Shown piece after piece: positions 43,301 to 52,875 of a stretch of DNA of 64,000 bases. A model generated the notes under the pieces. The model saw nothing but the letters and a program-made list of their open reading frames with translations, did not search any database and was not told the origin of the DNA. The position numbers and the translations under genes are program-made. Within the stretch, counting starts at the first letter, position 1. Each line of letters opens with the position of its first letter. The DNA lies in assembly GCA_002428495.1 (NCBI GenBank), contig DIWR01000023.1, positions 1 to 64,000 of the forward strand, read 5' to 3'. The stretch comes from Synergistaceae bacterium UBA6101 (GTDB lineage Bacteria; Synergistota; Synergistia; Synergistales; Synergistaceae).

Positions 43301-44097
43301 CTTTTAAGGTCCCTGATTTCGTATATTTGGTCCAATTTTATCGATCCCATGATCATGTGATCATACCCTTTCAGCATCGAGGGGAGTTTTTCTGAAATCT
43401 CTGCCAGCATGGTATCGGTCAACAGATCGCATTTGTTGATAAAAAGGATCCTACAGGCACTTTCAGGAGAGTTTTTCAGGTACTCGTCCCTGTTTGAGAG
43501 CATGGCTGCACAATTGGCGAATGAAATGTATTCACCTGTCTGCATAGAAAATTTATCCCTGAGGATGTCAAAACGAAAGACGTTCAACGGAGAAAGCGGA
43601 GCTGTGAATATATCGGCACCCATCATTATAAAATGACAATCCGAAACAGCAGGTACAGGCGGCTCCCACTCTTCATAGGCCTTCAGCGAAAGGCCCCTGG
43701 AGCCGTCTGCTTCAACGATCGTTCTTCCTATGTGACTTTTTGAAACTATCTCTGCGATATCTTCAGGTGTATAACCGGAAAGTTTTTCTCCGCTTCTTTC
43801 TTTCGCGGCAGTTACCATTGAAGGCAGGTGAGCAGGATTTTCCAGCTCTTTGATGAGGTCCTCCTGCCGTGCGATTATCTTAAAAGGACATTCATCTTTT
43901 TGAGGAGGGAAGATCTTTGTGGTAGTGGTCAGCAGTGTAAAGGCATTTTCTGCAGAATATCGTCCCAACGCGAACATCAGAGAGGTTTTTCCGCCGCCGC
44001 CTGTAATTGCAATAACTTTATATTTTATTATCTTCAGGTTTTCATCGACAGCCCTGATCAATTTCTCTCCGGTCAACAGTTCACTCAAATGTATCAC
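43297..44097 (-). CDS. yqeC: Selenium-dependent hydroxylase accessory protein YqeC-like
   Basis: 266-aa P-loop protein. The nucleotide motif ITGGGGKTSLMFALGRY is near residue 34, followed by LTTTTKIFPP, both typical of YqeC. Family members cluster with selenium-dependent molybdenum hydroxylase genes; exact role in cofactor selenation or insertion is not settled. Start of the minus-strand yqeC-mocA-permease run. No selD, selA or Sec gene is visible in the window. Confidence 0.8.
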   Translation of the reverse strand: MIHLSELLTGEKLIRAVDENLKIIKYKVIAITGGGGKTSLMFALGRYSAENAFTLLTTTTKIFPPQKDECPFKIIARQEDLIKELENPAHLPSMVTAAKERSGEKLSGYTPEDIAEIVSKSHIGRTIVEADGSRGLSLKAYEEWEPPVPAVSDCHFIMMGADIFTAPLSPLNVFRFDILRDKFSMQTGEYISFANCAAMLSNRDEYLKNSPESACRILFINKCDLLTDTMLAEISEKLPSMLKGYDHMIMGSIKLDQIYEIRDLKR

Positions 44098-44426
44098 TTC
44101 CTCTTATTCACGCATAAATGATAACAGAGAAAAGCGGGATCTGAATGATTATTTATCAGGAAATCAATTTGTTGGTTTTTATTTTAATAACGCAAATTTT
44201 ACTGTTCTATGGCCTTATGGAGTTGAAATGTATGGATCTGCGACAGGAAGCTGATCGTATCAGGACAACTATACAGAGGGATTTAAAGATTTATGCAATA
44301 AATTTATACAGAGCAGTATGGCAGCGTGGCAGTAACTTGACAAAAAAATTTAAAAACTTAAAATGAAGACATATAATTCATTAATATAAAAATGAAGAAA
44401 TAACAATCATTAAAGGAGGAAGATTT
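44098..44426. other. AT-rich divergent promoter region
   Basis: 329 bp between divergent yqeC and the opine-dehydrogenase-family gene. Strikingly AT-rich compared with DNA to its left. Holds a good plus-strand promoter (listed separately). Short frames such as 44145-44366 lack ribosome sites and are not called. Confidence 0.5.
44337..44364 (+). promoter_or_regulatory. Candidate sigma-70 promoter of the opine/TRAP island
   Basis: TTGACA (44337-44342), a 16-nt A/T spacer and TAAAAT (44359-44364). Transcription would start about 55 nt before the AAAGGAGG ribosome site of the first gene. Confidence 0.65.
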
Positions 44427-45620
44427 ATGAAAACTGTTGCAGTATTAGGTGCAGGCAATTCAGGCAGGGCATTAGCAGCTGATTCGGCTCTTGCCGGACA
44501 CTCGGTCAGGCTTTTTGAGTTTGAGGAGTATGCGCAGTCTTTGAAAGCATTAATGCAGACCAATAAAATTGAAATAGAAGGTACTCAGACTAACGCGAAG
44601 AAATTTTATCGAGCCGGTATCGGAACTTTAGATCTTGTCACTACAGAAATGGAAAAAGCAATGAAGGGTGCCGACATAATTGCGATATCTGTACAGGCTG
44701 TAGGTTTTGAACGGCTTTTCAGAGAGATGATCCCCTTTTTGGAGGACGGTCAGGTTGTTGCGATTTTCCCTGACAATTACGGCTCCCTGATTCTCCGCAG
44801 ATTAATGAGAGAGATGAAGTGTGAAAAGAAAATTATTGTGGGTGGCTGGTCTAGCCTTCCGTACGGCGCGCGTGTACTGGATTACGGTCCTATCAACAGG
44901 GTAGGATTGTCATACAGAGCAGTAAGCCTGCGCGGAGATTCACTGCCAAGTTGCGATAGAGAGAAATTTATGGATACTATGAAGGAATTTGCTCCTATGG
45001 ATTCCGTCACTATGATCCAAGGGGACACAGTGCTTGATATAGGTTTTTGTAATGTCAACCCGATCCTTCATGTTCCGGCTGTTATACTGAATACAGGCGC
45101 AATAGATAACTGGGGAAAAATTGATCATGTCGGTCAGAAGGATGTTTACTACTGCATATACCATTACGGTTTTTCAGAGAATGTCTCCAAGGTACAGTAC
45201 GCACTTTACAAAGAAGAAGTCGCAATCGCTAAAGCTCTTGGAGTCGGGATCGAAGATTATCCGGAAAAATTATTTTTCTCACGTCTCAGTTTGCTGGGAC
45301 AGGAATTTATGGGTGAGGGATATACGACCCCGCTTGATGAAAACATGCCTGAAATAATTAAGATGGTCTACAACAAAAACGAAAGGTTTACTTTGAAGAG
45401 CCGTTACATTACTGAAGATATTCCTGTTGGGTGCAAGATATACAGAGAACTGGCGCATTTGTGCGGAGTTACGACACCAATTATTGACAGTATGATCATT
45501 CTTGCAAGTACAATGAACGAGGAAAATTATTTTGAAAAGGGATTCGACTTGGCATATTTAGGTATAGCAGGATTAAACAAAGATCAAATGCTTACATATC
45601 TCAGAGAAGGAAAGATATAA
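44427..45620 (+). CDS. NAD(P)-dependent octopine/nopaline (opine) dehydrogenase family protein
   Basis: 397-aa two-domain dehydrogenase. N-terminal Rossmann motif VLGAGNSGRALAAD at residues 6-19; a C-terminal helical domain with NPILHVPAVILNTG near residue 210, where opine dehydrogenases have their catalytic His. The family joins or splits an amino acid and a keto acid. In an operon with a TRAP transporter, aminotransferase and RocB-like hydrolase, oxidative cleavage of an imported opine-like compound is the natural reading, but synthesis is possible. AAAGGAGG precedes the ATG. Substrate unknown. Confidence 0.82.
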   Translation: MKTVAVLGAGNSGRALAADSALAGHSVRLFEFEEYAQSLKALMQTNKIEIEGTQTNAKKFYRAGIGTLDLVTTEMEKAMKGADIIAISVQAVGFERLFREMIPFLEDGQVVAIFPDNYGSLILRRLMREMKCEKKIIVGGWSSLPYGARVLDYGPINRVGLSYRAVSLRGDSLPSCDREKFMDTMKEFAPMDSVTMIQGDTVLDIGFCNVNPILHVPAVILNTGAIDNWGKIDHVGQKDVYYCIYHYGFSENVSKVQYALYKEEVAIAKALGVGIEDYPEKLFFSRLSLLGQEFMGEGYTTPLDENMPEIIKMVYNKNERFTLKSRYITEDIPVGCKIYRELAHLCGVTTPIIDSMIILASTMNEENYFEKGFDLAYLGIAGLNKDQMLTYLREGKI

Positions 45621-45724
45621 ATTCGGAGCGCCGATATCCGGGGAGGGTGATATTGAAAACAAAAGTAAAGAGTGTTGTTGTGTATTTCCCATTCTGACGA
45701 AGAAGAACAAAGGAGGTATTTCAC

Positions 45725-46738
45725 GTGGATATCAAAAAGAATAAGGTTATTGCAATAGTGATGCAGGTTTTCATTGTTATTGTGATTTTTGCTTCAGTGG
45801 CATATGCAAAACCGGTAGTTCTAAGGGTTTCAGGAACATCTCCAATTGGTTACCGTGGTACCCAGAGTTTATTTGACATCAAGGCCGAGGTTGAAAAAGC
45901 GACGGAAGGCAGAGTAACATTTAAGGTGTTCCCAGCCAACCAGCTGGGAGATGCTTCCCAGGTATTTACAGAAGTTAAACGCGGAACCATTGAAATGGCA
46001 TTGATGTTTATTCCAAGCCAGTATGACAAAATATTTGAAATAGGTTCACTTCCATATCTTGCGGACAGTTATTCACAGATGGAAAAACTTCTTGGACCAG
46101 GCGGATATGTCTATAAACTTATGGATAAGGCCCTTGATAAACAGGGTATGAAGTATCTTGGGACATATGCCGACGGCTTCTGCGGCATAGGCTCGACAAA
46201 ACTGCCTGACAATCCGAGCGATCCAACTGTATCCAAGGGTAATTTACTCTGCCGCATACCGGCAATGTCAGCTTACAAATATGCAGCAGAAGGACTTGGA
46301 TATAAGACCACAACTATTCCATGGTCCGATACTTTCAGTGCTGCCCAGACAGGTGTCTGCAATGCATGGCTAGGGGCATCACCGCAGATAAATTATCAGG
46401 TAATGGGCGATGTAATAAAGTACTACATGCCATACAATGTTGTTTTTGACCAGTCCGGATACATTATCAACAAAAAAGTATGGGATTCCATCTCAGAGGC
46501 AGACCGCAAAATAATTGAAAAGGCTGTCAATAATGAAGTCAGAAAAAGCTTTGCATCTTGTGAAGCAGAAGATGTCAAATACATGAAAATGCTTGAAGAA
46601 AAAGGGGTCAAGGTCATTAGATTCAACGACAAGGAATTCAAGGTAATGGTAGCGCATGTACGAGGATATGCATGGCCGAAACTTGAAAGCACATTTGGCA
46701 AAGAAGTATTTGACGGACTAAAAAAAGAAATTGAATAA
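45725..46738 (+). CDS. TRAP transporter substrate-binding protein (DctP family)
   Basis: 337-aa periplasmic solute receptor. GTG start with AAAGGAGG 8 nt upstream. Signal peptide about residues 1-28 (VFIVIVIFASVAYA), then LRVSGTSPIGYRGTQ. DctP-type features include the Arg expected to bind the ligand carboxylate (LLCRIPAMSAYKYAAEGLG region near residue 170) and a W-x-G-x-S-P-Q segment near 220. First of dctP-Q-M. Ligand is probably a carboxylate; here possibly an opine-like amino acid conjugate. Confidence 0.88.
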   Translation: MDIKKNKVIAIVMQVFIVIVIFASVAYAKPVVLRVSGTSPIGYRGTQSLFDIKAEVEKATEGRVTFKVFPANQLGDASQVFTEVKRGTIEMALMFIPSQYDKIFEIGSLPYLADSYSQMEKLLGPGGYVYKLMDKALDKQGMKYLGTYADGFCGIGSTKLPDNPSDPTVSKGNLLCRIPAMSAYKYAAEGLGYKTTTIPWSDTFSAAQTGVCNAWLGASPQINYQVMGDVIKYYMPYNVVFDQSGYIINKKVWDSISEADRKIIEKAVNNEVRKSFASCEAEDVKYMKMLEEKGVKVIRFNDKEFKVMVAHVRGYAWPKLESTFGKEVFDGLKKEIE

Positions 46739-46751
46739 AGATCTTGTTATT

Positions 46752-46792
46752 GGAAACCGCTGCGGATATGGTCTGCCGCGGTTTCCCTTTTA
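46752..46792 (+). terminator. Intercistronic hairpin between dctP and dctQ
   Basis: GGAAACCGC (46752-46760) pairs with GCGGTTTCC (46778-46786), followed by CTTTTATC. The short T run suggests partial termination or 3'-end protection of the dctP message, giving more binding protein than permease. Confidence 0.62.
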
Positions 46793-46813
46793 TCAAAGGG
46801 AGGTGTTGTTCTC

Positions 46814-47365
46814 TTGAGTGGAAAGAGAATTCAAAACAGCCTGTTTTGGAAATTTTTGCTGATCGTTCAGAGGACGGTGATGATAGTTGCCAGTTTTGCC
46901 ATCGTCATAATAATGTCCCTCTGGGCCATCCTGAGATATATATTTCATACCGACATGTATGGGATGGAGGAAGTTGTAGTAATGGTTGCCTTTTGGCTCT
47001 ATTTCATGGCCAACTCTTATGCGGTATACGAAAAGAGCCACGTTAAAGCGGACATATTTCCCTCAATGCTTGGACGAAGAGCTCAGAATTATATTAAACC
47101 GGCCCTGTACGCCTTAATGTTTTTTGCAAGCGTATTGTATTCGATATGGTCATTTGACACAGTACGGTTCAGCTATATAGAAAAACCCATAACAATGGCA
47201 CTTCAGATACCCTTCTGGGTAGGGCATCTTTCAATATTCGTTGGATTTGTTCTCAGTGCATTTTATTCAGGAGTTTATTTTATTCAGTCTCTTCTGGAAG
47301 CAATAAAGACACTAAAGGACAAAGATTATTCTTCAGGCGTTAACGAAGATACCTTCGTTCTATAG
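46814..47365 (+). CDS. TRAP transporter small permease (DctQ family)
   Basis: 183-aa inner-membrane protein with four hydrophobic helices (about residues 15-40, 50-75, 90-110, 130-155). TTG start with GGGAGGTG upstream. It pairs with the large DctM subunit 13 nt downstream. Conserved family sequence is low; identity rests on topology, position and the MEEVVVMVAFWLYFM segment. Confidence 0.85.
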   Translation: MSGKRIQNSLFWKFLLIVQRTVMIVASFAIVIIMSLWAILRYIFHTDMYGMEEVVVMVAFWLYFMANSYAVYEKSHVKADIFPSMLGRRAQNYIKPALYALMFFASVLYSIWSFDTVRFSYIEKPITMALQIPFWVGHLSIFVGFVLSAFYSGVYFIQSLLEAIKTLKDKDYSSGVNEDTFVL

Positions 47366-47378
47366 AAAAGGTGATATT

Positions 47379-48689
47379 ATGTCTGTTTTTTTATATATTT
47401 CAGTATTTTTAATAATATTTTTGTTGCTGTCAGGACTGCCCGTACCATTCTGCTTCATGCTGACTACAGCATTTCTGATTTTTGTTCTTGGTTACGACCC
47501 GTCATTTCTGATCCCTTACAGCTACAATCAAATGTCCTCTATGGTCCTACTGTGCATTCCCATGTTCATACTGGTAGGAGGTCTGATGGAAAAGAGCGGC
47601 ATTGGGGAGTCCCTTATTGATTTCGTAGATATTTTTGTCGGAAAAATCAAGGGCAGCACCGGTGCTGTTGCAGTAATCGCCTGTGCTGTATTTGGTTCTA
47701 TTTCCGGAAGCTGTGCGGCAACGCTCTCATGTATCGGTTCAATTATGTACCCAAGGCTTAAAGCCCACAAATATCCTGATGGTTACGCGAGCGCACTTGT
47801 AGCCTGTGCAGCGCCGCTTGGACTGCTTATCCCGCCAAGTTCGCAAATGATACTCTTTGCATGGGTCGGACAGCAATCCGTACTGGCATGTTTCCTTGCT
47901 ACGCTTGCACCAGGTCTGCTCCTTACCTTTTTGTTATGTGTAATAAATTTTGTTATTACTAGAAGAGATCCCAATATATTGTCCGGTTCTGAAACGCTTA
48001 TAGGAAAACCGTTAAAATTATCGATAAGGGCCTTCAACGCAATGCCCTCACTGTTTATGCCCGTAATAGTTCTTGGCGGGATCTACGGCGGTTTTATGAC
48101 ACCGACAGAGGCGTCCGCAATTGCTGTACTGTACTCTATACCGGTTGGTTTCTTTATCTATAAGGGGCTGAACAAGTCCAACATTCTTGGAGTAGTTATT
48201 GAAACTGCGGCGACTACCGGAGTAGTAATGATAATGATGTTCTGTATCATGCTCCTAAGCAGGATTTACATAATGGAAGGCGTTCCCTCTATGATCCTGG
48301 AGCAGCTTTACCGCGTCTCAACAAATAAATATGCAATTCTCTTCCTACTAAACATATTCATGATAATTATCGGGATGATAATGGATGACGTAAGCGCGAT
48401 GCTGCTTTGCACTCCGATCCTGCTGCCGGTAATGACACAGATAGGCATCCACCCAATACATTTTGCCGGAATAATAGGTGTAAACCTCGGCATGGGCAAC
48501 CTCACTCCTCCGACAGCACCCACCCTTTACTTTGGGGCGCGCATGGCGAATGTACCCGTTTCCAAAAGTCTCAAGCCTGCGATGATCTTCCTAATATTTG
48601 CGTGGCTGCCAGTGCTTCTTGCGGTGACATATATTCCATCCATGGCGCTCTATCTGCCCAGACTTATTCTAGGGGGAGCTTTCCAATAA
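47379..48689 (+). CDS. TRAP transporter large permease (DctM family)
   Basis: 436-aa inner-membrane protein with about 11-12 helices. DctM hallmarks: SGLPVPFCFML at the N-terminus, FGSISGSCAATLSCIGSI near residue 107, LLIPPSSQMILFAW near 146, GIYGGFMTPTEASAIAVLY near 226 and LGMGNLTPPTAPTLYFG near 370. Uses a sodium gradient with DctP and DctQ. Followed by an RpiR regulator. Confidence 0.93.
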   Translation: MSVFLYISVFLIIFLLLSGLPVPFCFMLTTAFLIFVLGYDPSFLIPYSYNQMSSMVLLCIPMFILVGGLMEKSGIGESLIDFVDIFVGKIKGSTGAVAVIACAVFGSISGSCAATLSCIGSIMYPRLKAHKYPDGYASALVACAAPLGLLIPPSSQMILFAWVGQQSVLACFLATLAPGLLLTFLLCVINFVITRRDPNILSGSETLIGKPLKLSIRAFNAMPSLFMPVIVLGGIYGGFMTPTEASAIAVLYSIPVGFFIYKGLNKSNILGVVIETAATTGVVMIMMFCIMLLSRIYIMEGVPSMILEQLYRVSTNKYAILFLLNIFMIIIGMIMDDVSAMLLCTPILLPVMTQIGIHPIHFAGIIGVNLGMGNLTPPTAPTLYFGARMANVPVSKSLKPAMIFLIFAWLPVLLAVTYIPSMALYLPRLILGGAFQ

Positions 48690-48832
48690 CTGATTGAATC
48701 TAGACTAACTCCTGATCATGAAGGCAATAATTCCAAACGGGATTTACATGTTTGATTCTCCTGAAAGTGCTAATTTTCTTTGATCGTGCGAAAATAACTT
48801 TGTCAAAATCCATATTATTCTACGGGGGAATT

Positions 48833-49732
48833 ATGATGCCGGACAAATCTGTTCTTGATAAGCTTCAGGATAGTGCGTCGTCTCTGACAAACAAGCAAAA
48901 ACAATTGGGGAGTTATATTATTGCCAACTACAGAATAGCTGCGTTCATGAATCTGCGCGATTTGGCAAGAAGCGCGGGGGTCAGCGAATCAACTGTAATA
49001 CGAATGGTCTCTAATATGGGTTATCCAAGATTTTTTGATTTCCAGAAGGCATTGCAGGAAGTTATAAGGAAACATATATCCAACCTTGAAACATTGGAAA
49101 AACATGAAGTGCCTGAAGGCAAAAAAAGGGGGCTACTTCATGATGTTGTAGCCCTGGAGCAGGCAATAATGTCTGAAATGCTTGAAAAAATTGATACTGA
49201 AGTTTTTGACAGAGCTGTAGAATTACTCTTTTCAAAAAAATACATAGTCCTGCTTGGCTCCGGGGGAGACGAAGTTGTTGTTAATTACGCGAGTAAATTT
49301 CTGAGGCTATTCAGAGATGGGATCATTGATTTGTCAATTTATGATGATTTTAAACTTGTTCACTGCATGAACACCTGTACACATGACAATGCTGTCGTGC
49401 TTGCATACAGCTCGCCCAGATATTACAAAAGAGCGCTAAATATCGCCTCCGATCTGCGCGATAAAAATATCGAAATAATTGGAGTTACAGACAGCAGTCT
49501 GTCTCCTCTTGCAGCACTATCCGATCTGCTTTTTGTAACTCCAATGAGGTACATAACGATGATCGATCCCTTATGTTCCATGATGGCACTTACACATGCT
49601 TTAATTACAGGTCTTATGGCTAAAAATCCGGACAAGGCACGTGAATGGATATCAATATATTATAGGTATACAAAACGCCATGACCTGTGCGTGAGGAACG
49701 ATACTGCAATAAACATTTATTTATATGAATGA
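48833..49732 (+). CDS. RpiR/MurR-family transcriptional regulator
   Basis: 299-aa regulator; ATG 48833 is chosen for the GGGGGAA upstream, while the frame is open to 48752. N-terminal helix-turn-helix with MNLRDLARSAGVSESTVIRM near residue 40 and a C-terminal SIS domain (VLLGSGGDEVVVNY near 140). It lies between dctM and the aminotransferase gene and probably controls the island. It is the second RpiR protein of the window beside amino-acid catabolic genes. Confidence 0.86.
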   Translation: MMPDKSVLDKLQDSASSLTNKQKQLGSYIIANYRIAAFMNLRDLARSAGVSESTVIRMVSNMGYPRFFDFQKALQEVIRKHISNLETLEKHEVPEGKKRGLLHDVVALEQAIMSEMLEKIDTEVFDRAVELLFSKKYIVLLGSGGDEVVVNYASKFLRLFRDGIIDLSIYDDFKLVHCMNTCTHDNAVVLAYSSPRYYKRALNIASDLRDKNIEIIGVTDSSLSPLAALSDLLFVTPMRYITMIDPLCSMMALTHALITGLMAKNPDKAREWISIYYRYTKRHDLCVRNDTAINIYLYE

Positions 49733-49740
49733 GGGGTTAA

Positions 49741-50919
49741 ATGATGTCCAAATACAGTATTCCTAACAGCAGAATGAAAAATATAACTATGTGCGGTGGA
49801 ATAAGGGAAATACTATCAAGGGCAAATGAGCTGGAATCTCAGGGGCGAAGCATAATCCATATGGAAATTGGGCGTCCTGATTTTGACTCTCCTGTTTGCG
49901 CTAAAGAAGCAGCTCGTATTGCCCTGGACTCCGGAGACGTACATTACACCGAGATCGCAGGGACCTATGAACTCCGCAAAGCTATCGCACAAAAATATTC
50001 TAAGGACAACGGTCTCTTTGTGGACGAAAATACAAATGTCATTGTTACAGCAGGATCTATTGAAGCGATAATGATTTCGCTAATTTCATTGCTGGAGCCG
50101 GGTGATGAAGTTATAGTTCCTTCACCTTTTTTCCCTGCTTATGCAGATCAGATATTACTTGCCGGACTTGGCCTAAAAACGGTACCGTGTTCAATGGATA
50201 ACTCTTTCTGTCTCAAAATAGAAGATCTGGAATCAGCAATAACAGCTAGGACAAAACTTTTAATAATAAATACTCCCAATAACCCATCAGGAGCAGTATT
50301 ACCACGCGACGACCTGATTAAAATTGCATCTTTGTCCGTCAAAAATGATTTTTGGGTCCTATCCGATGAGTGTTATGAAAAATTTTTGTATGAGGGAGAA
50401 CATATCAGCATAGCAAGCCTCCCGGGAATGAAAGAGAGAACTATAACAGTTTCTTCTTCCTCCAAGACATGGTCGATGACGGGCTGGCGTGTCGGGTGGG
50501 GGATATTCCCGGATAAATTATTCCCGTATGCAAACAAAGTGCACCAGAATTTTAGTACATGTGCAAATTCGTTTGCCCAAGCAGGAGTAGCAGATGCACT
50601 TACAAATGGAGATAGTGACGTTGTCAAAATGATTGCAGAATATAAACTCCGCAGAGACCTGGCTATGGAGTGGGTGAAAAAGATCACATCCCTGGAATGT
50701 AGTATGCCTAGAGGAGCATTCTATCTCTTTCCGAGCATAGAAAAAATCGGAATGAATGGATTTGATTTTTGCAGCCTGCTTCTCGAAGAAGCAGGAGTGG
50801 CTGCCGTCCCCGGTGAGGTCTTTTACGCACCTGGTTTTTTCCGCATTGCTTATTGCCGTGGACTTGATGAAATCAATGAAGGCATGTCACGTATCGCGGA
50901 TTTGCTCAACAGACTCTAA
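49741..50919 (+). CDS. Class I/II PLP aminotransferase
   Basis: 392-aa fold-type I aminotransferase of the aspartate aminotransferase family. NTPNNPSGAV near residue 179, SDECYEKF near 207 and the PLP Lys in SSSSKTWSMTGWRVGW near 241. The start is 8 nt after the RpiR stop, so they are cotranscribed. It could transaminate the amino acid released by the opine-dehydrogenase-family enzyme. Specificity unknown. Confidence 0.88.
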   Translation: MMSKYSIPNSRMKNITMCGGIREILSRANELESQGRSIIHMEIGRPDFDSPVCAKEAARIALDSGDVHYTEIAGTYELRKAIAQKYSKDNGLFVDENTNVIVTAGSIEAIMISLISLLEPGDEVIVPSPFFPAYADQILLAGLGLKTVPCSMDNSFCLKIEDLESAITARTKLLIINTPNNPSGAVLPRDDLIKIASLSVKNDFWVLSDECYEKFLYEGEHISIASLPGMKERTITVSSSSKTWSMTGWRVGWGIFPDKLFPYANKVHQNFSTCANSFAQAGVADALTNGDSDVVKMIAEYKLRRDLAMEWVKKITSLECSMPRGAFYLFPSIEKIGMNGFDFCSLLLEEAGVAAVPGEVFYAPGFFRIAYCRGLDEINEGMSRIADLLNRL

Positions 50920-51034
50920 ACTCAATTCTAATTGATACTCAAATTTTAATAACAAAAACATACATACTCATATACTGCCCCCCAAAATGATCGACCTTGT
51001 CCTGTCTGAAGAATGTAGGTAAGGAGGCCGCGCG

Positions 51035-52684
51035 ATGTATTCAAAGGAAATCTACTCAACGTTGATTGATTTATGCAAGATCCCTAGTGTTTCATTGGAT
51101 CAGGATTATGAAAATAAAGCGGCTCAGTTAGTCTATCGTAAATTTGCAGAGAGAAAATATTTTATGAAAAATCCTGACCATTTGAAGCTTGTTCAGATTG
51201 AAGGAGATTTGATCCACCGGAATTTTGTTTTCGCTGTTATTAAAACAGAAGAAAACATTAGAGACACCGTCATATTTACAGGACACTTTGATGTAGTGGA
51301 AGCTGACGGGCCATTGAAAGATTTTATGTTCGATCCGGAACGTTACACAGAGGAAATAGTTAAAACAGAACTTACAGGGGGAGCAAGGATCGATGCAGAC
51401 AGCGGTAACTGGCTGTTTGGACGCGGTGTCGCCGACATGAAATCAGGTATCGCAGCAGCCATTGGGTATGGCTATAGGTTGGCAGATGGGACACTTAAAG
51501 TACCTGTCAATGTTGCATTTATTTTTGTTCCTGACGAAGAAAATGACTCACGTGGAATGCTTGGTGCTATGGCCTGGCTGGAGAGATTTGAAAGCGAAAT
51601 GTCATTGAATTTTATCGCATGTGTCAATACTGAACCTTCAGTTGCACCTGTTCTTGGGGGAGAGACTGCCCCTTCTATTTATCTTGGCAGTATAGGAAAG
51701 ATCAATCCATTTATGTATGTAATGGGAAAGAGGATGCACCTAGGTGAATATTACAAAGGTGTGAGCGCTGCTTTAATTTCTTCTTATCTTAATTTGAACA
51801 TAGAAGGCAACCTGGAACTTGCGGATGTAAACGGGGGCACAACATATCTCCCAGTCGGCTGTCATATAATAAAAAACATTGGTCAAAAATATGGAGCATC
51901 AATTGCAGACAGGGTTTTTATTCTGTATGGCTATTTGCCGGCAAAGAAATACCCCGATCAGATAATCGAAGAGCTTGCCGAAATAGCAGAGAAATCATTA
52001 AAACAATGTTTTGTGCATATTGGCCGTATACAGCATAAATATATTAAAAATGAAGAAGATATTGCTGTTTATGACCCTAAGGTGATTTTGTTTTCCGAAT
52101 TAAAGTCAATGTACATTTCAAAATTTGGTGATACCTCAGAGCAAAAAATCAATTCTTTGCTGGCTGCCCAGGATGAAGATCATGACGGACGTTCCCGAGC
52201 TCTGGAAATAGTAACTGAAATGGTGGACAGCCTGTCCATCCAAGGTCCGTGTATCATCGTCGGATATATGTTCCCATGTTATCCGTTTATAGAAAATCGC
52301 GAAGACAACAAAAATGACATTTCCATAAGGCAGATAGCTTGTGATCTGGTCGAATACGGGCGTAGAAAATACGGCAGAAATATTAAAATACATGAGTTTT
52401 TTGAAGGGGCTTCAGATCTTAGTTATTGTGGTCTGAGGGGGCGAGCAAAGAAGTATTCTGCTTATTTTGACAATGTGCCGGGTTGGGGCAAACTATACGG
52501 ATGGCCTGTTTCAGATATGGAAAAATATGATTTTCCTGTTATTAATATAGGGCCGCTTGGCAGGGATATTCATAAGTTTACAGAAAGAGTTGATCTGGAA
52601 TATGCAATTTCAATATTGCCGGATTTTCTGGATTTCGTCGTCAATGGGATCTGCCACAGAATTTTGGGCAGTGAAAAAGAATAA
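51035..52684 (+). CDS. RocB-like M20-family metallohydrolase
   Basis: 549-aa protein, longer than standard M20 enzymes and matching the RocB group named from arginine use. Metal-binding motifs are intact: TGHFDVVEADG, RGVADMKSG, VPDEENDSRGM, NTEPS and a late His in GRDIHKFTERVD. AAGGAGG precedes the ATG. RocB activity is not well defined; a deacylase or amidohydrolase acting on an amino acid conjugate would suit this island. A 115-bp AT-rich gap separates it from the aminotransferase gene. Confidence 0.82.
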   Translation: MYSKEIYSTLIDLCKIPSVSLDQDYENKAAQLVYRKFAERKYFMKNPDHLKLVQIEGDLIHRNFVFAVIKTEENIRDTVIFTGHFDVVEADGPLKDFMFDPERYTEEIVKTELTGGARIDADSGNWLFGRGVADMKSGIAAAIGYGYRLADGTLKVPVNVAFIFVPDEENDSRGMLGAMAWLERFESEMSLNFIACVNTEPSVAPVLGGETAPSIYLGSIGKINPFMYVMGKRMHLGEYYKGVSAALISSYLNLNIEGNLELADVNGGTTYLPVGCHIIKNIGQKYGASIADRVFILYGYLPAKKYPDQIIEELAEIAEKSLKQCFVHIGRIQHKYIKNEEDIAVYDPKVILFSELKSMYISKFGDTSEQKINSLLAAQDEDHDGRSRALEIVTEMVDSLSIQGPCIIVGYMFPCYPFIENREDNKNDISIRQIACDLVEYGRRKYGRNIKIHEFFEGASDLSYCGLRGRAKKYSAYFDNVPGWGKLYGWPVSDMEKYDFPVINIGPLGRDIHKFTERVDLEYAISILPDFLDFVVNGICHRILGSEKE

Positions 52685-52875
52685 TTGAGTGTTTTTCTTC
52701 AATTCATTTTCAAACTTTTCAGCAGATGCGGTCGAGGTGTTCAGTTATGACCGGAAATTATTTTTAACATATAACGGTCGATATGTTTATTAGGAGGGGA
52801 ATATACTCCCGAACGCGTTGTTCAATGACAATACCGCTGATTAAAAACGTCTAAACACATTTATACAGAGCTGTA

